Counted from the stretch's first letter, positions 10,630-21,310 are shown. The stretch: 64,000 nt of DNA from Cavia porcellus (GCF_034190915.1 NW_026947502.1:6246785-6310784), one strand, 5' to 3'. Made by a program: numbers and translations. Notes: generated by a model not told the origin, from the sequence alone.

Positions 10630-10706
10630 AAAAGTAATGTTCTAATTAAACTATACTATAGTTAAAACTTCCTGCCTATCAAAATGTCATTATAAGAAAG
10701 ACACAG

Positions 10707-10841
10707 ACCCAGGCATGGTGGCACAAGCCTGTAAACCCAGCACTCAGAAGGCTGAAGCAGGAGACTTGCCAAGAAGCTAGCTTTGGCTACATAGTGAGTT
10801 CAAGGCCAGCCTAGACTATACAGCCAAACCCTGTTTAAAAG

Positions 10842-10848
<7 letters not shown>
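10707..10848 (+). mobile_element. B1-type SINE
   Basis: Contains cccaggcatggtggcacaagcc ... caaaccctgtttaaaag. Its tail has expanded into the adjoining GA repeat. Confidence 0.9.

Positions 10849-10890
<42 letters not shown>
10849..10890. repeat. (GA)21 microsatellite
   Basis: A perfect dinucleotide array grown from the B1 A/G-rich tail. Confidence 0.98.
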
Positions 10891-10893
<3 letters not shown>

Positions 10894-10944
10894 GCACAGA
10901 GTAAGAGGACGTACTTGCAAAGCCAGTAATTATCTGAGCATAAG

Positions 10945-11080
10945 GAACATACCTATAATCCCAGCACTCAAAGGCTGAAGCAGGAGGATCCTTGCCAGTT
11001 CAAGGCCAGCCTAGGCTATGTAGCAAGGCCAATCTGAACTATATAACAGGATTCTTTCTCAAAATGCAAAAACAAACAAC
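10945..11080 (+). mobile_element. B1-type SINE
   Basis: Contains catacctataatcccagcactc ... ttcaaggccagcctaggctatg ... ctttctcaaaatgc. Confidence 0.9.
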
Positions 11081-11307
11081 CCCAATAATTAGTAAATAGC
11101 TTGTATCCAGAATATAAGAAATCCTGTGGATTCCTAAGAAAAAGAATAAATTAACAGTAAAAGTTTCACATATAAAAATTTGTGAGTATAGCTAAGAAAC
11201 AATTTACAGGAAAATCTATAGCATTAAATCCATATATTTGAAAAGAATTATTGAAAATTAATGAGCCATGGGTGCCTTTAGAAAGTGTTACTCAAAGCAT
11301 GAAACAG

Positions 11308-11392
11308 GGCTGGAGATTAAGCTCAGTAGCATGAGCATTGCCTGCTAATCTCAAGGTTGTGAGTTTGATCCCCAGTACCAAAAAACCAAAAA
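11308..11392 (+). mobile_element. ID-type SINE in LINE-1
   Basis: Contains gggctggagattaagctcag ... gagtttgatccccagtacc. Confidence 0.9.
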
Positions 11393-11429
11393 CTATGAGA
11401 TAATAAATACAGCAAAAAAATTATTGAGG

Positions 11430-11540
11430 GGCTGGGGATTTAGTTCAGCAGCATAAGAGCCTGCCTTGCAAGCAGGTGGTTGTGAGTTCGATCCCTGGTA
11501 CCGATAAAAAGGAAAAAGACAAAAAAAAAAAAGAGAAAAA
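11430..11540 (+). mobile_element. ID-type SINE in LINE-1
   Basis: A close-to-consensus copy ending in the long 3' version ggtaccgataaaaaggaaaa plus an A-run. Confidence 0.95.
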
Positions 11541-12120
11541 ACAGCGTTAATTGCTGTTAGGGAGGAGATCAGGGACATTGCAAGAGCTCTCATGGTTTTC
11601 TAAAAGTTAAGGAGAGGTTAGGTATTGTGAGTCACATAATACCAATAACGGTAAAAGGTTTAGAGGAAATGGAAAAATCCCTAGAAATAATGAATTACCA
11701 AGTAACTCAGGAAGAAACAGAAAACTTTGAATATCCCATAACTCTCAAAGATTTAAACAATATTTTAAAATCTTCTACAAAGAGAACTCCAAACCTAGAT
11801 AGCTTATCTATGCGTTCTGTTGACTATTCAGGGAAAAAAGTAATTCCATTCGTAATACAACTTTTCTAGAAGTTTAGGAGTTTCTCCCCTCAAGAACTGA
11901 AGTTATTCTCCCTGACTATCTTTATGGAGTTAACATAACCCTGATTTCCAGAGCTGACAAGGTCAATTAAGGAAAATTAAAGGTCAATCTCAGTTATAAA
12001 CAGAGTTATACAAACTCTAAACAAAGTTTATTAAGCAAACTTTGACCACATATAAAAAGAAAAATATATGTGATCACCAAATTATATAAAGCCCTAAGAA
12101 GGCAATGTTAGGTTAACGTT

Positions 12121-12244
12121 TTTCTTTCTTCTGTTTTGAAACAAGGTCTCACTATGTAGCCCAGGCAGGCCTCAAACCCAGGGCAATCCTCCTGCCCCGG
12201 CCTCTTGATGCTGGGACTTCAGGTCACACACCACGGTCCCTGGC
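12121..12244 (-). mobile_element. B1-type SINE, antisense, in LINE-1
   Basis: Flanked by ttaggttaacgtt (12108-12120) and ttaggttaacatt (12245-12257), an almost perfect target duplication. Confidence 0.9.
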
Positions 12245-13026
12245 TTAGGTTAACATTTTAAAACACAGTTTACTATTTTTGTTAAACATATTTAATTGAC
12301 TATGGCATATCTAAGGGGAAAATTCATATGCTTATCTCCATAAATGCAGAAAAACATTGGATAAAAATTGGGCATTGAGTGGATTAAATGGACAAATAAT
12401 TTTAAGAAAATTTTTCCCAAACGAAACTGCAAAGATACTTCTTTAATCATACAAAGTCTGTCTTTTAAAAATAACTACAACAAATGTCAGCGTCAGTGGT
12501 GAAACACTGAAAAGTTTTCCCTTTGAAAACTGGGACAAAACAAAGATATCTATTACTACCATTTTTCTTGGACGCTGTAGTAGAGGTTATGGCCAGTGCA
12601 GGGAGGAAAGGAAAAAACAGAAGGAACAGGAGTTGGACAGGAAGAAACAGCATCCCCATTGTTTATAGATGTTGTCTTTGTTTAAAGAAGAAAAATTTTC
12701 AAAAATCTATAGATAATTAGAATTCATCTGTAATGTAATCTGTAATCTGTGATTAGAATTAATTGAACTTCAAAAAATCTATTTAACAGCAACAAAGGGA
12801 GAATTATGTTTTTAAAAGGTAGCCCCTATAATATCATTTAAAATATTAAATTGCTAGGAATAAATTGATAAAACTCGAGTAAGATTCTAATGCAGAACAA
12901 TACAGTGTTTTTGACAGAAATTAAAGAGACCCTGTCTCAAAAAAGAAGAAAGAAGAGATACTTTTGGTGTTCACTGATTGGGAAACTACATATTGCAAAG
13001 ACTTATGAGTTCTTCCCAAAGTCATC

Positions 13027-13165
13027 TACAGGGTCTCACATGTATTTCAGGCTGGTCTTGAACTCACGTAGCCTAGGCTGGCTTTGACTTTGAACTTGCA
13101 GAGTGACCCTCCTGCCTCAGCCTCTGGAGTGCTGGGGTTACAGATGTGCACTGCCATACCCAGCA
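13027..13165 (-). mobile_element. B1-type SINE, antisense, in LINE-1
   Basis: Contains tacagggtctcacatg ... gatgtgcactgccatacccagc. Confidence 0.9.
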
Positions 13166-13339
13166 GTTGAAGGGAATTTCTAATAAAAACTCACCTGGTA
13201 TTTTTTGTGGGACTTAATGAGATGATGATTAAATTTATATGGATATGTAAAAGGTTGTCCATATCACTACGGAAAGTCAGTGAAGCCACAGGAGGTGTTC
13301 TTTTAGATTACCAGACCACTATAACAAGGAGGACAGTTA

Positions 13340-13428
13340 GAGCTGGGGGTGGCTCGCTGCTAAATCACAGCCAGGTGAGTGAGGCCCTGGGTTTGGTCTC
13401 CACAAACAGGAAGAGAGAGAATAAATGA
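13340..13428 (+). mobile_element. ID-type SINE, diverged
   Basis: Contains gctgggggtggctcgctgctaaa ... ccctgggtttggtctccac. Confidence 0.6.
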
Positions 13429-13494
13429 ATATAATGTAGCATCACTTCCCAATCTTTGTAACCGTTTTTAAATTTGATTAAACTCAATTTATTG

Positions 13495-13612
13495 CCATGT
13501 ATGGTGGCTTATATCTAACCCTGGTACCAGAAAAGCTGAGGCAGTAGGGTGGAGAGTTCAAGCCCAGCCTACACCCCACAGTGAGACCCTGTTTTAATAA
13601 AAAGGAGAAAAA
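13495..13612 (+). mobile_element. B1-type SINE, old
   Basis: Contains catgtatggtggcttatatctaacc ... gagaccctgttttaat. Confidence 0.75.
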
Positions 13613-13621
13613 GAAGCAGCA

Positions 13622-13752
13622 TTTAGATATGGTGGTGCACACCTATAATCCCAGCACTTGGGAGGCCGAGGCAGGAGGGTTGCTGTGAGTCTGAGGCCAT
13701 CTTGGCCTACATAACAACATCCTGTCTCAAAACCCCCCAAAATAGTGACAAT
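13622..13752 (+). mobile_element. B1-type SINE
   Basis: Contains tagatatggtggtgcacaccta ... catcctgtctcaaaacc. Confidence 0.9.
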
Positions 13753-13767
13753 AAAGAAAGAAACCAG

Positions 13768-13866
13768 GGGCTGGAGATTTAGCTCAGCGGCATAAGCGCC
13801 TGCCTTGCAAGCAGGCAGTCGTGAGTTTGATCAATAAAAACGAAAAAGACAAAAAAAAAAAAAAAG
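13768..13866 (+). mobile_element. ID-type SINE lacking the ggtacc block
   Basis: After the B box (gtcgtgagtttgatc) the usual cccggtaccg is missing and the copy runs straight into ataaaaacgaaaaagac. The repeated aaagaaagaaacca at about 13754 and 13867 is the likely target duplication. Confidence 0.85.
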
Positions 13867-13879
13867 AAAGAAAGAAACC

Positions 13880-14225
13880 AAATTTAGCTTCATAATTCTT
13901 GCTGCATTGTATCTTCCTTAAATTCTTTGCCAAACCCAAGGCCACAAATATTTTGTTTTCTTCTAGCAGTTTGATAGTTCATATCTATAGCTCGATGATC
14001 CATACTGAGTTACTGTTTTTATATGGAACGAAGAAAAGTCAAGGTTCATTATGTGGTGTGTGCTGTTCACATGGCCCCGCGCAGTTTGTTGGAAAGACTG
14101 TCCATTCCTTACTGAATGGCTCTGGAGGCTTCTGTTGAAAATCAACTGACCATATGCCTGTGGGTCTAGTTCTGTCTTTGCACCAATGCCACATCCCCTG
14201 CCCCAGCTTTTTAATTCACCTGCAT
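13880..14225 (-). mobile_element. LINE-1 ORF2 fragment, antisense
   Basis: The + strand reads catactgagttactgtttttatatgg, cacatggccccgcgcagtttgttgg and gttgaaaatcaactgaccatatg, the familiar complement of mid-ORF2. It points opposite to the LINE-1 at 11.1-13.4 kb. Confidence 0.75.
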
Positions 14226-14765
14226 TAATTTGCACCTGAAGCAGACGAACCGAGGCAAAGGCCTGGACTTACTTCATCCCAATTTGTTCACCAAGTGCCC
14301 CCAGCCACCTCCTCACCCCCACAACGTTCCCGTCCAGGTGAGTTTGAGCCCAATGTATTACAGACAGGCTGCCCATGCTGTATGTCTACTTGTAAACGAT
14401 TCTCTTTGATCAGGTGTCTGTGCTTTTGCATGGGTCCTGTGAGGAGAGTTTTGATGAGCATTTTCCACCTGGGTGCTGGGGTGCGGCTCAGAGGTAGGGT
14501 ATGGGCTTAGCACCCCGAAAGCTGTGGGTCGTCCTACCTAGGAACAAAGATGGCGCCACCTGCCCTGTGAAGCCTGCTCGTGTCAGACCCCTATGCTCCA
14601 TCAGTGGGAGCAAAATCTTTCTTCTCCACGTGCGATGGATGCAGCCCAGCCATGCCCGCTGCCTTGACCCCTCAGGTCTACAGTTCTCTCCTCAGCCCTT
14701 GGTCCCTGTTCCTATCTGTTGCCCTAAGTGGTCCAGAAACCCCAGTGGGGTGCTTTTTTTTTCTT
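14226..14765. other. Intergenic, no clear feature
   Basis: A weak ID-like segment (gctggggtgcggctcagaggtagggtatg) is near 14476-14550; the rest is unique and unrecognised. Confidence 0.45.
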
Positions 14766-14921
14766 TTTTTGGAGACAAGGTCTTCTTGTATAGTACAGGT
14801 TGTCTTGGACTTACTATGTAGCCCAGGCTGGCCCGGAACTCACAGTGATCCTCCTGCCTCAGCCTCCCGAGTGCTGGGATTACAGGTGTCTGCCACCATG
14901 CCTGGTCCCAGGCATTCTTAA
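14766..14921 (-). mobile_element. B1-type SINE, antisense
   Basis: Contains ttttttggagacaaggtcttc ... gtctgccaccatgcctggtcc. Confidence 0.95.
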
Positions 14922-15365
14922 ACTCCATGTGCCTTTTCAATTTCTCCTGCCTTATCCCATTTCTGAAATTCTCCCAAGAGACTCTCTAAAACTCACAGTC
15001 TTAGACCTCGGAGAAAATCCCCCACATTTGCAATTTTACTTCTGAATGTGCCCTTGACTTTCTTGCTCACTGGGAAACTGCCTCTTCTGGAGGACCCTGC
15101 TTCCCAGTCTCTAAGGAGGCAGCCAGCTCCCCTCTGTGGTCCTCCTGACCCCAGGGAGGCGCCATCGTGCTCCGTGGTGCCACTGCAGGGGCTGGGGTGC
15201 AGCTCGGGGGAGCTGGAAACCTGGACTTCTTCCCCAGCAGCCGGGGAAGACAGAAAAGCACGGCGCCCATGGCTGAATGTCCTGTCACGCTGCTGGGTAA
15301 GAACAGCAGTTACCGTTCCCCGTGTCACTCTGCCCACAGTCACGACATGTAAAACTGCTCCTGAG
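14922..15365. other. Intergenic, no recognised feature
   Basis: Unique sequence with overlapping short open frames; none resembles a known protein. Confidence 0.45.
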
Positions 15366-15462
15366 GGCCGGGATGTAACTCAGCAGGCACAAGCACCTGC
15401 CTGGCAAGTGCGAGGTCATGAGTTCGTCCCCAGTACCAAAACAATAAATAAATAAAACAAAA
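15366..15462 (+). mobile_element. ID-type SINE
   Basis: Contains gggccgggatgtaactcagcagg ... gagttcgtccccagtacc and an (aaat)n tail. Confidence 0.9.
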
Positions 15463-15548
15463 CCACACCTGCTTTAGCGCTGTATTCAGCCTCGTGCAGA
15501 GGAACAGGCCTCTCAGCCCCTACACCTCTTTTCCTTCAAGGTCTTGGT

Positions 15549-15660
15549 TTTGCTAAGTGTGGCGCACACCTGTCATCCCAGCTACTTGGGAGGCTGAGGC
15601 AGGAAGATTGCCAGTTTGAGGCCAGCCTGCCACTTACTGACTTTGTGACACTCTGTGTCA
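15549..15660 (+). mobile_element. B1-type SINE, short
   Basis: Contains tgctaagtgtggcgcacacctgtc ... gaggccagcctgcc, then a poorly matching end and an A-tail. Confidence 0.8.
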
Positions 15661-15670
15661 AAAAAAATTA

Positions 15671-15835
15671 AGGCTGGAGACATAGCTCAGGGTGATGGAC
15701 CTGGGTTCAATCTTCAGAGCCACCCAAAAATGAAAACATACAAATAAAAAGGGCTGGAGGGTTAGTTCAGTGGTAGAGCACTTAGCTGGGTGGGTTCCTC
15801 GCCTGGGGCCACACACAGGCACGCACGGGCCACCC
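15671..15835 (+). mobile_element. Two ID-type SINEs in tandem
   Basis: The first copy (aggctggagacatagctcagg ... gggttcaatcttcagagcc) lacks the middle arm. The second (gggctggagggttagttcagtggtagagc) begins at 15752 in the A-tail of the first. Confidence 0.75.
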
Positions 15836-15964
15836 TCACCTGCCCGGAGTCCATCCTCCACCTCCCCTGCGTCCAGTAAGCTCAGCCCCCTCAGCCCCGC
15901 ACAGCGAACTCAGCCTGCCCAGGCCTGAGGATGAACCCACCAGGGCCCAGCAGAGCAGCCTCAC

Positions 15965-16262
15965 GTTGCTTATCCTCGGTGCTGGGGACCAACCCGGGGC
16001 CTCCTGCCTGTGGGGCACCCTGTCTCCCACTGAACCCCACTGCCAGCCACCAGTTTTCCTGCATTCTTTTTAGTGGCAGTGGGGATCGCACCCAGGGCCT
16101 GGCGCATCGCAGCCAAGGACTGGACTGCTGAGCTGCATCCCCAGCCCTTTTTAAATTTTACTTCGCGCTGGGGTCTCTCTAAATGGTCCAGGCTGGGCTT
16201 AAACATGCAACCCTCTTGCCTCGGCCTCCCGAGCCGCGGAGACTCGGGCCTGGCTCTGGATG
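15965..16262 (-). mobile_element. Two antisense ID-type SINEs and one antisense B1-type
   Basis: ID copies occupy about 15965-16050 (gtgctggggaccaacccggggcc) and 16060-16146 (gatcgcacccagggcctggcgc ... gctgagctgcatccccagccc). A GC-rich B1 follows at 16147-16262 (ctggggtctctctaaatggtccagg). Confidence 0.75.
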
Positions 16263-16299
16263 AAGAGTGCTCATGGTGCTCAGGCAGTCCCTAGGCACG

Positions 16300-16450
16300 G
16301 TGGCCCAGTCTCTTCACACCCGCTCTCCTAGACTGCTTCGCGCCTCCTCCTCCACCCGGCTCTCAGCTGACAACCCCTTCCGATTCTGCTAAGAAAATAG
16401 AAGCCCTCGGAACAGACGGAACAGAAGCTGCGCCGGCTCCACGGCTCCCG
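16300..16450 (+). mobile_element. Possible L2 LINE relic
   Basis: Wording cagtctcttcacacccgctctcctagactgcttc and gaaaatagaagccctcggaacag follows an L2-type ORF segment. It is highly diverged and GC-shifted, so confidence is limited. Confidence 0.4.
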
Positions 16451-17250
16451 CCCACCCGCGTCTGCGCCGCCCTTGCCTCCCACGGGCTCGGAACCGGAAC
16501 CGGAGCCGGAACCTGGGGGTCTGGCAGGGGCAGCCGTCCCGCCAGCCTCCGCAGGGGCTGCCCACTGACGCCCAGGCTGCCCTCGCCCCAGTGCCCAAGC
16601 ATCTCCCCGCGATGGTTTCCATCTGCGCCCTGGGGCTCAGCCTCCTCCTGACCTTGTGTCCCCCTGGCCCTGATAGCGCAGCTCTTAGAAGGTCCTGGCC
16701 CTTTCTGGGGTCTTCAAGCCCTTGCTTTCCTCCCTGTCCCTTCCTCTCCCCACCTCGGCCGGACCAGCAGCCTTCCTGGCCCTAGAACCGCCTAAGTCAG
16801 GGTCACTCTGGAGGGTGGTGTCTGAGCCCAGGGCCTGGCCTGCACCTCCCCTCAATGCATCTCCAGGTGCACCTGGTCTTGCAGCCTCCTTGGTGGCCGC
16901 TGGTGCCACCCTCGTGCCTCCCCAGCAGCCCCATCCCATCTCCTCTGCCAGCACTGCTCACGTCCAAGGCTGGTCCTCGGCAGCCTTCTCCTCTCTGTCG
17001 CTGTCCCTCCCTTCACCATCTCCCCCAGGGGCCTGGCTTTGCACATCGCCCAGCCGTTGACCACTTCCGGACTGAGATTCCAGGCCTGAACCTTTTTCTG
17101 GATTCCGTCTCCTATTGTTTCCAGGCAGGCTCCTGAAGCTGAATCACTGCCACCCCCTTCCAGCCCGGCTCAGCTTGCCAGTTCTCTCCCGTCCTTGGTG
17201 GCCCACTTTCCTTCGACGCTGAAGTCCTTCAGTTTGGGTTTGAGTTTTGT
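16451..17250. other. GC-rich intergenic stretch
   Basis: Pyrimidine-rich, with four cggaac-type hexamers at about 16489-16513. There may be more L2 relic, but I cannot align it. No gene is recognised. Confidence 0.4.
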
Positions 17251-17325
17251 GGTGCTGGGGTGGGAATGCAGAGCCTTGAGCATGCTGGGCAGCGCTCTAC
17301 CACTGAGCCACAGCCCCAGTCCAGC
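17251..17325 (-). mobile_element. ID-type SINE, antisense
   Basis: Contains gtggtgctggggtgggaatgcagagcc ... gctctaccactgagccacagcccc. Confidence 0.8.
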
Positions 17326-18089
17326 GTCAGTGCAGAGGGCAGAAGTGGAGACCTCTCCCTGCTGGAGGGCTCAGGGGTGCAGGCTGCATTGCCGTCTACT
17401 CCGGGCTGGCTGGGCTGGCTCCCGGGGAAACAGGTGCTACCTGAGACACCTGTGTACTCTGCCTGTTCTGCAGCCCCCTTCCCGTCTTCCTTCCCAGCTT
17501 GGGGACATGGTGACACATTCCAGGGGGTCATGGCTGAAGGCTCAGTGCTGAGCCTACACATATTGCCCATGCATCTTGTAGGTCCCTTGGCAAACTGGGA
17601 TTGTGTCTGTTGGACTGTTAGCCCTCCCAGACTCCCCAGGAGAAGGGCTGAGTGAGGTGCTTTGTCTGCCCCTCCCCACCCTGCTCTTCTTCCTTTCCAA
17701 GCCAAACCTGACCTAGGGACCCCCACCCTGACCCAGAGGTGGGTTGTGTCCCCCTCATGTGGGGACCACGGGTAGGGAAGGCCTGGAGTGCCGTCTGCCA
17801 CAGCAGGAGGTGTCTGTCCTCCAAGAAGCATCCTGAGAGGGCTTCTCAGCAGTGGACGGAAGGCAACTCAGAGCTGGCTTCCCCTCCTGACACCAACTCA
17901 AAGCTGCAATTTTGCAAACCAAGAATTAAAGCCTGGAATACTCAACGCCCTGCGGTCTCCCCAAGTGGGTGGACTCCAAAGCAGGCTCTGCTTCCCTCAG
18001 AAGCCAGGAACATTGGCAGGAGGTCCAGTACCTGGATGCACAAGCAATGTCAAGGCCCATGCTAATTCGCCCTGTCCCCTTCTCCAGAG
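17326..18089. other. Intergenic, no recognised feature
   Basis: Overlapping frames of up to 200 codons on both strands reflect the GC content and show no family resemblance. Confidence 0.45.
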
Positions 18090-18310
18090 GGGCTGTCGCA
18101 GTCTAAATTAAATTATGAATCTAGTCCTGTGTGCCTGTGTCACTTTCCCAGACAACCAGTTTATTCATGACGTGCACACTATCAATTTCAACATGCAATT
18201 TGCAATGAAATTTGACTGATCAGCAATACCATAATTAGTTGCAAATGTCTGTGCTCATATTTGTTTGGTGTAGGGGCTTTTTCATTAAAGTGACGGAGGC
18301 CAGTAAATGC
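18090..18310. promoter_or_regulatory. Intergenic putative conserved block
   Basis: A repeat-free AT-rich patch inside otherwise GC-rich DNA, carrying caatttgcaatgaaatttgac, ccataattagttgcaaat and ttcattaaagtgac. The style resembles distal enhancers; no alignment is available. Confidence 0.3.
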
Positions 18311-18747
18311 CATGCCTTTGCCCGGGGACACAGGGCTGGCGGCTGTGTCAAGGGCGGGGAACAGGTCTGCTGCTCAAGAGACGAGGCACTTGAAGTTGAA
18401 GCACCAGGAGTTTTCATCTTAACCCATTGTGTTCACCGAGACAAGTCAGGGTCAGGCCAGTGAAGGACGTGCTCAACCCATGAAGTCAGAACCAGAGTCG
18501 ACCTGCTTCATCTGGTTCTTGAGCTGCAGCAGATTGGCTTACATGCCTCCAAAAATGGGGGCGCTTCCTACCTGGAGAAGCTGTTAGACTTGTGCAGGGG
18601 TTGCCCCGGCCTGGGCTCCCACCTGCCCGTTGTTCTGCTTCATCCTGCCTAGGATTTGGTCTCAACTCAGAAATGAACCCTGTGCAAGCTTGAGCCTAAG
18701 CTTCAGTGTACTCATCTGTACACAAATTCTAAATGTCTTTTTTTTTT
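18311..18747. other. Intergenic, no recognised feature
   Basis: Unique sequence between an AT-rich candidate element and a partial SINE. Confidence 0.45.
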
Positions 18748-18795
18748 CTTGAGACAATAGGGTTCAGGCTGGCTTTGAGCTTACCAAGTGTTCTG
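18748..18795 (-). mobile_element. B1-type SINE fragment, antisense
   Basis: Only the 3' half remains: cttgagacaatagggttcaggctggctttgagc. Confidence 0.6.
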
Positions 18796-18929
18796 GTAAG
18801 GGATTTCAAGGAAAATTATTTTAATACAGGACACATAATTTATAGTATTATAGTATTTTTATAATGGTCCCCCAAAGAGTCAAATACAAAAGAAAGAGCG
18901 CAGGAAATCCATTCACACACTCAGACCCA

Positions 18930-19055
18930 AAGAATCCAGCTGAGGGCCTGGATCCCATGGCAGCATCCCGAATGAGTCCAGCTAAAGACCTAGAGCCCAT
19001 AGCAATGCCCCCCATGAGTTCACCTGGAGGCTTAGAACCCTTGGCAATGAGTTAG
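18930..19055. repeat. 42-45-bp minisatellite, about 2.8 units
   Basis: Units begin gctgagggcctggatccc, gctaaagacctagagccc and ggaggcttagaaccc, and share an atgagt block. All unit lengths are multiples of three and the unit is open in one frame (PMAASRMSPAKDLEP..., PMSSPGGLEPLAMS). The next 150 bp shows looser reuse of ggatctgcac/ggatctgtgc/ggatccacac. Confidence 0.6.
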
Positions 19056-19461
19056 ACATGTCTGTGTCAAGGATCTGCACTGAGAAGGCCCAAAGGTCAG
19101 CAGTGGAAGCCACAAAGTCTGCGCCAGCGGGATGAAGGATCTGTGCCAGCAGCTGAGGGATCCACACTGGAGCCAGAAAGCATGCTCAAAGTAAGGACCA
19201 GAGCTGCCCCAAAGTGACCACAGCCCTTCTCAGCAATAAGGCCCTGAGCTCCTCGGGTGATGGGAACAGCTGAGTCCACATCAGGAAAGAAATGCAACAA
19301 GCTCCTCCCGGAGAGCCAAGCGCAACATGAGAACCAAGGACACCACTTCTTTCCGGGTCTCTCTTTTCTGTTGACAACGATCCTCAGGTGGGCCATCCAC
19401 CTCCAGCACCACGATGATTCGGTTCAGCTGGGCGTTACAGTCCACTGCCTCGTTTAGCCCA
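19056..19461. other. Unclassified stretch, possibly part of a dispersed repeat
   Basis: It follows the minisatellite and continues its style. It could be an LTR-like or rodent-specific repeat, but I do not recognise the family. Confidence 0.3.
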
Positions 19462-19724
19462 CACTGGCAATTCTCCCGCCTCAGCCTTCTGAGTGTTGGG
19501 ATTACAGGTACTCAGCTTTTTAAATTTATTTGTAAACAGTGCCAGGGATGGAACCTGGGGCCTCACACATGGGAGGTGAGCACTCTACCACTGATCTACG
19601 TTCTAGCCCTTTTTATTTTGAGATTGAATCTCTGTAAATTGCTCAGGCTGGCCTGGAACTTTTGATTCTCCCATCTCAGCCTCCTGAGTAGTAGATTATA
19701 GGCATGTGCCAACACATCCAGGAC
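19462..19724 (-). mobile_element. Antisense B1 fragment, ID-type and B1-type SINEs
   Basis: B1 3' part at 19462-19515 (cctcagccttctgagtgttggg), ID at 19528-19608 (gtgccagggatggaacctgggg ... gcactctaccactgatc) and an old B1 at 19609-19724. Confidence 0.75.
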
Positions 19725-19750
19725 CTCACGCATGCTAAGGAAGTGTTCTT

Positions 19751-19861
19751 TTTTTTTTTTTCTTTCTGTCTTTTTCCTTTTTATCGGTACCGGGGATCGA
19801 ACTGACGACTGCCTGCTTGCAAGGCAGGTGCTTATGCCGCTGAGCTAAATCCCCAGCCCCC
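19751..19861 (-). mobile_element. ID-type SINE, antisense, with target duplication
   Basis: Near-consensus young copy (atcggtaccggggatcgaac ... gctgagctaaatccccagcccc). It is flanked by aggaagtgttctt at 19738-19750 and 19862-19874. Confidence 0.97.
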
Positions 19862-19874
19862 AGGAAGTGTTCTT

Positions 19875-20559
19875 GTAACTGTTAGTTAAGCACACTGACT
19901 ACACTGAGTAAAGCATTAAAATAATAAAACGATCAAGGCTCTCAGGGCTCAGGACCTCCAGGCAAAGGGTTACATAGCTGGGAGCAAAGGCTCAGATCAC
20001 GCATCATAACTGGCTCAGTCAGGGCCTGGCCTTCACCGCCACCACGCACGACAGCACGCAAAATGAAAAGGACACACTGTAAACCTTAAAGAGGTCTGCA
20101 AGGTGTGGAGCCCTAGGTGCCTGCCAAAGCTTGTTCATGTTCAGGCTACAAATATTTCTGCAAATGTAGAGAGAGGAGGAAGCCAGGCTCCCTGCCCCAC
20201 AAGAAACTCGGTACACTCAGGGAGTAAGGAAGCCCAAGTGGACGACCCCTTTCCACACGGGGTTACAACCTCTAAGACTCAGGGCGCCCAGGTTTCTGTG
20301 TGGTGACAAAGTAGGAATCATCAGGTCCCCAAGGAATGGACAATGTTTGGGGGCCTCTCGGAAAACCCAGAATATATCCTTGGAGTCGGGCAGTGTCTCT
20401 CAAGGTCGGCACATCCTGGGGCTGCATGTTGGTGCACAGGTGTCTTATATACACTCGGACAGCAGGATCCTGTTTACCCACACTGTCCCTGTCCACTCTG
20501 GTTTCTCTGCTGAGCATCCATTTCCCTCATCTGCCAAGCACCCCAATTTTCATTACCAT
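19875..20559. other. Intergenic, no recognised feature
   Basis: Unique or very old sequence with no gene or repeat that I can name. Confidence 0.4.
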
Positions 20560-20643
20560 TTTTTTCTTTTGCAGTAAGGGGACTAAGCTTGGGGCTTTGT
20601 GCATATCAGGCAAGGGCTGTACCCCTGAGCTGTGTTCCCACCC
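20560..20643 (-). mobile_element. ID-type SINE, antisense, diverged
   Basis: Contains gggactaagcttggggctttgtgc ... gtacccctgagctgtgttccc. Confidence 0.65.
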
Positions 20644-21209
20644 CTTACTGAGTCCGGTACTTGCATTTCAGGTGGAGTTAATTCCCCTGAGGGAGCAAAC
20701 CTGGCCTGTCACTGCTGCACGGGGCCTTACGTACCAGGCCCAGCTTCAGAGTGCTTGGTTTGGGGATACCCATGGAGCCCATGCCAAACCACCAGATCCG
20801 TCAGAGCTAATGCCAGTTATTCATGTGGTCAGAGAAGGATGTCCCCTGTCACTTGGGCTTGGCAAAGTGACGTTGTCATGCTGGGGTTGCAGGCAGCTTC
20901 TTACCACCAGAGTCTGAGAACAGAGCCAATCCCGAAGAAAGTAGAAATGAAGAATGACCTGGCCCTGATGACATTTTTGAGACATGGCATCATGCTGTAC
21001 TGGAAGCCTCTGACATTTCTGTTATATAAACCAACCAGCCTTCTCCACAAGCCAAGCAAGTGACTTTTCTGTCCCTTGCCGCTAATAGTTCTAATCGATT
21101 CTCTTCCACACACTGACAAAGTGCCAGCCTAGAGCCAACACCTTAGAGCCATTCACAGTGAAATCATCAGACGGCCTTTTCTCTGGGGCAGTAGTTCTTT
21201 AGAGTCCTG
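20644..21209. other. Intergenic, no recognised feature
   Basis: A 193-codon frame on + ends here without any recognisable domain. Confidence 0.4.
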
Positions 21210-21310
21210 TGCTAAGTGGGGTCCCATTTTACAGATGTGAATACAGAGGATGGGGTCAACTGGCCAACAGTAGTGTTATTCAATAATAATCTACAGACCT
21301 GGTCTCCAAA
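21210..21310 (-). mobile_element. MIR relic, antisense
   Basis: Contains cccattttacagatgtgaatacagaggatgg ... aactggccaacag, the usual antisense MIR core. Confidence 0.55.

Larger units (their letters stand above)
11090..13445 (+). mobile_element. LINE-1 ORF2 remnant, sense, broken by SINEs
   Basis: Successive ORF2 segments appear in the correct order: caggaaaatctatagcattaaatcc (11210s); an 80-codon frame at 11627-11869 including ITLKDLNNILKSSTKRTPNL; the priming region near 12300-12365 (gcagaaaaacattggataaaa); ggtgaaacactgaaaagttttcc (12500); ctaggaataaattgataaaac (12855); and gattaaatttatatggatatg (13228). SINEs interrupt it at six places and many frameshifts are present. Confidence 0.8.
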
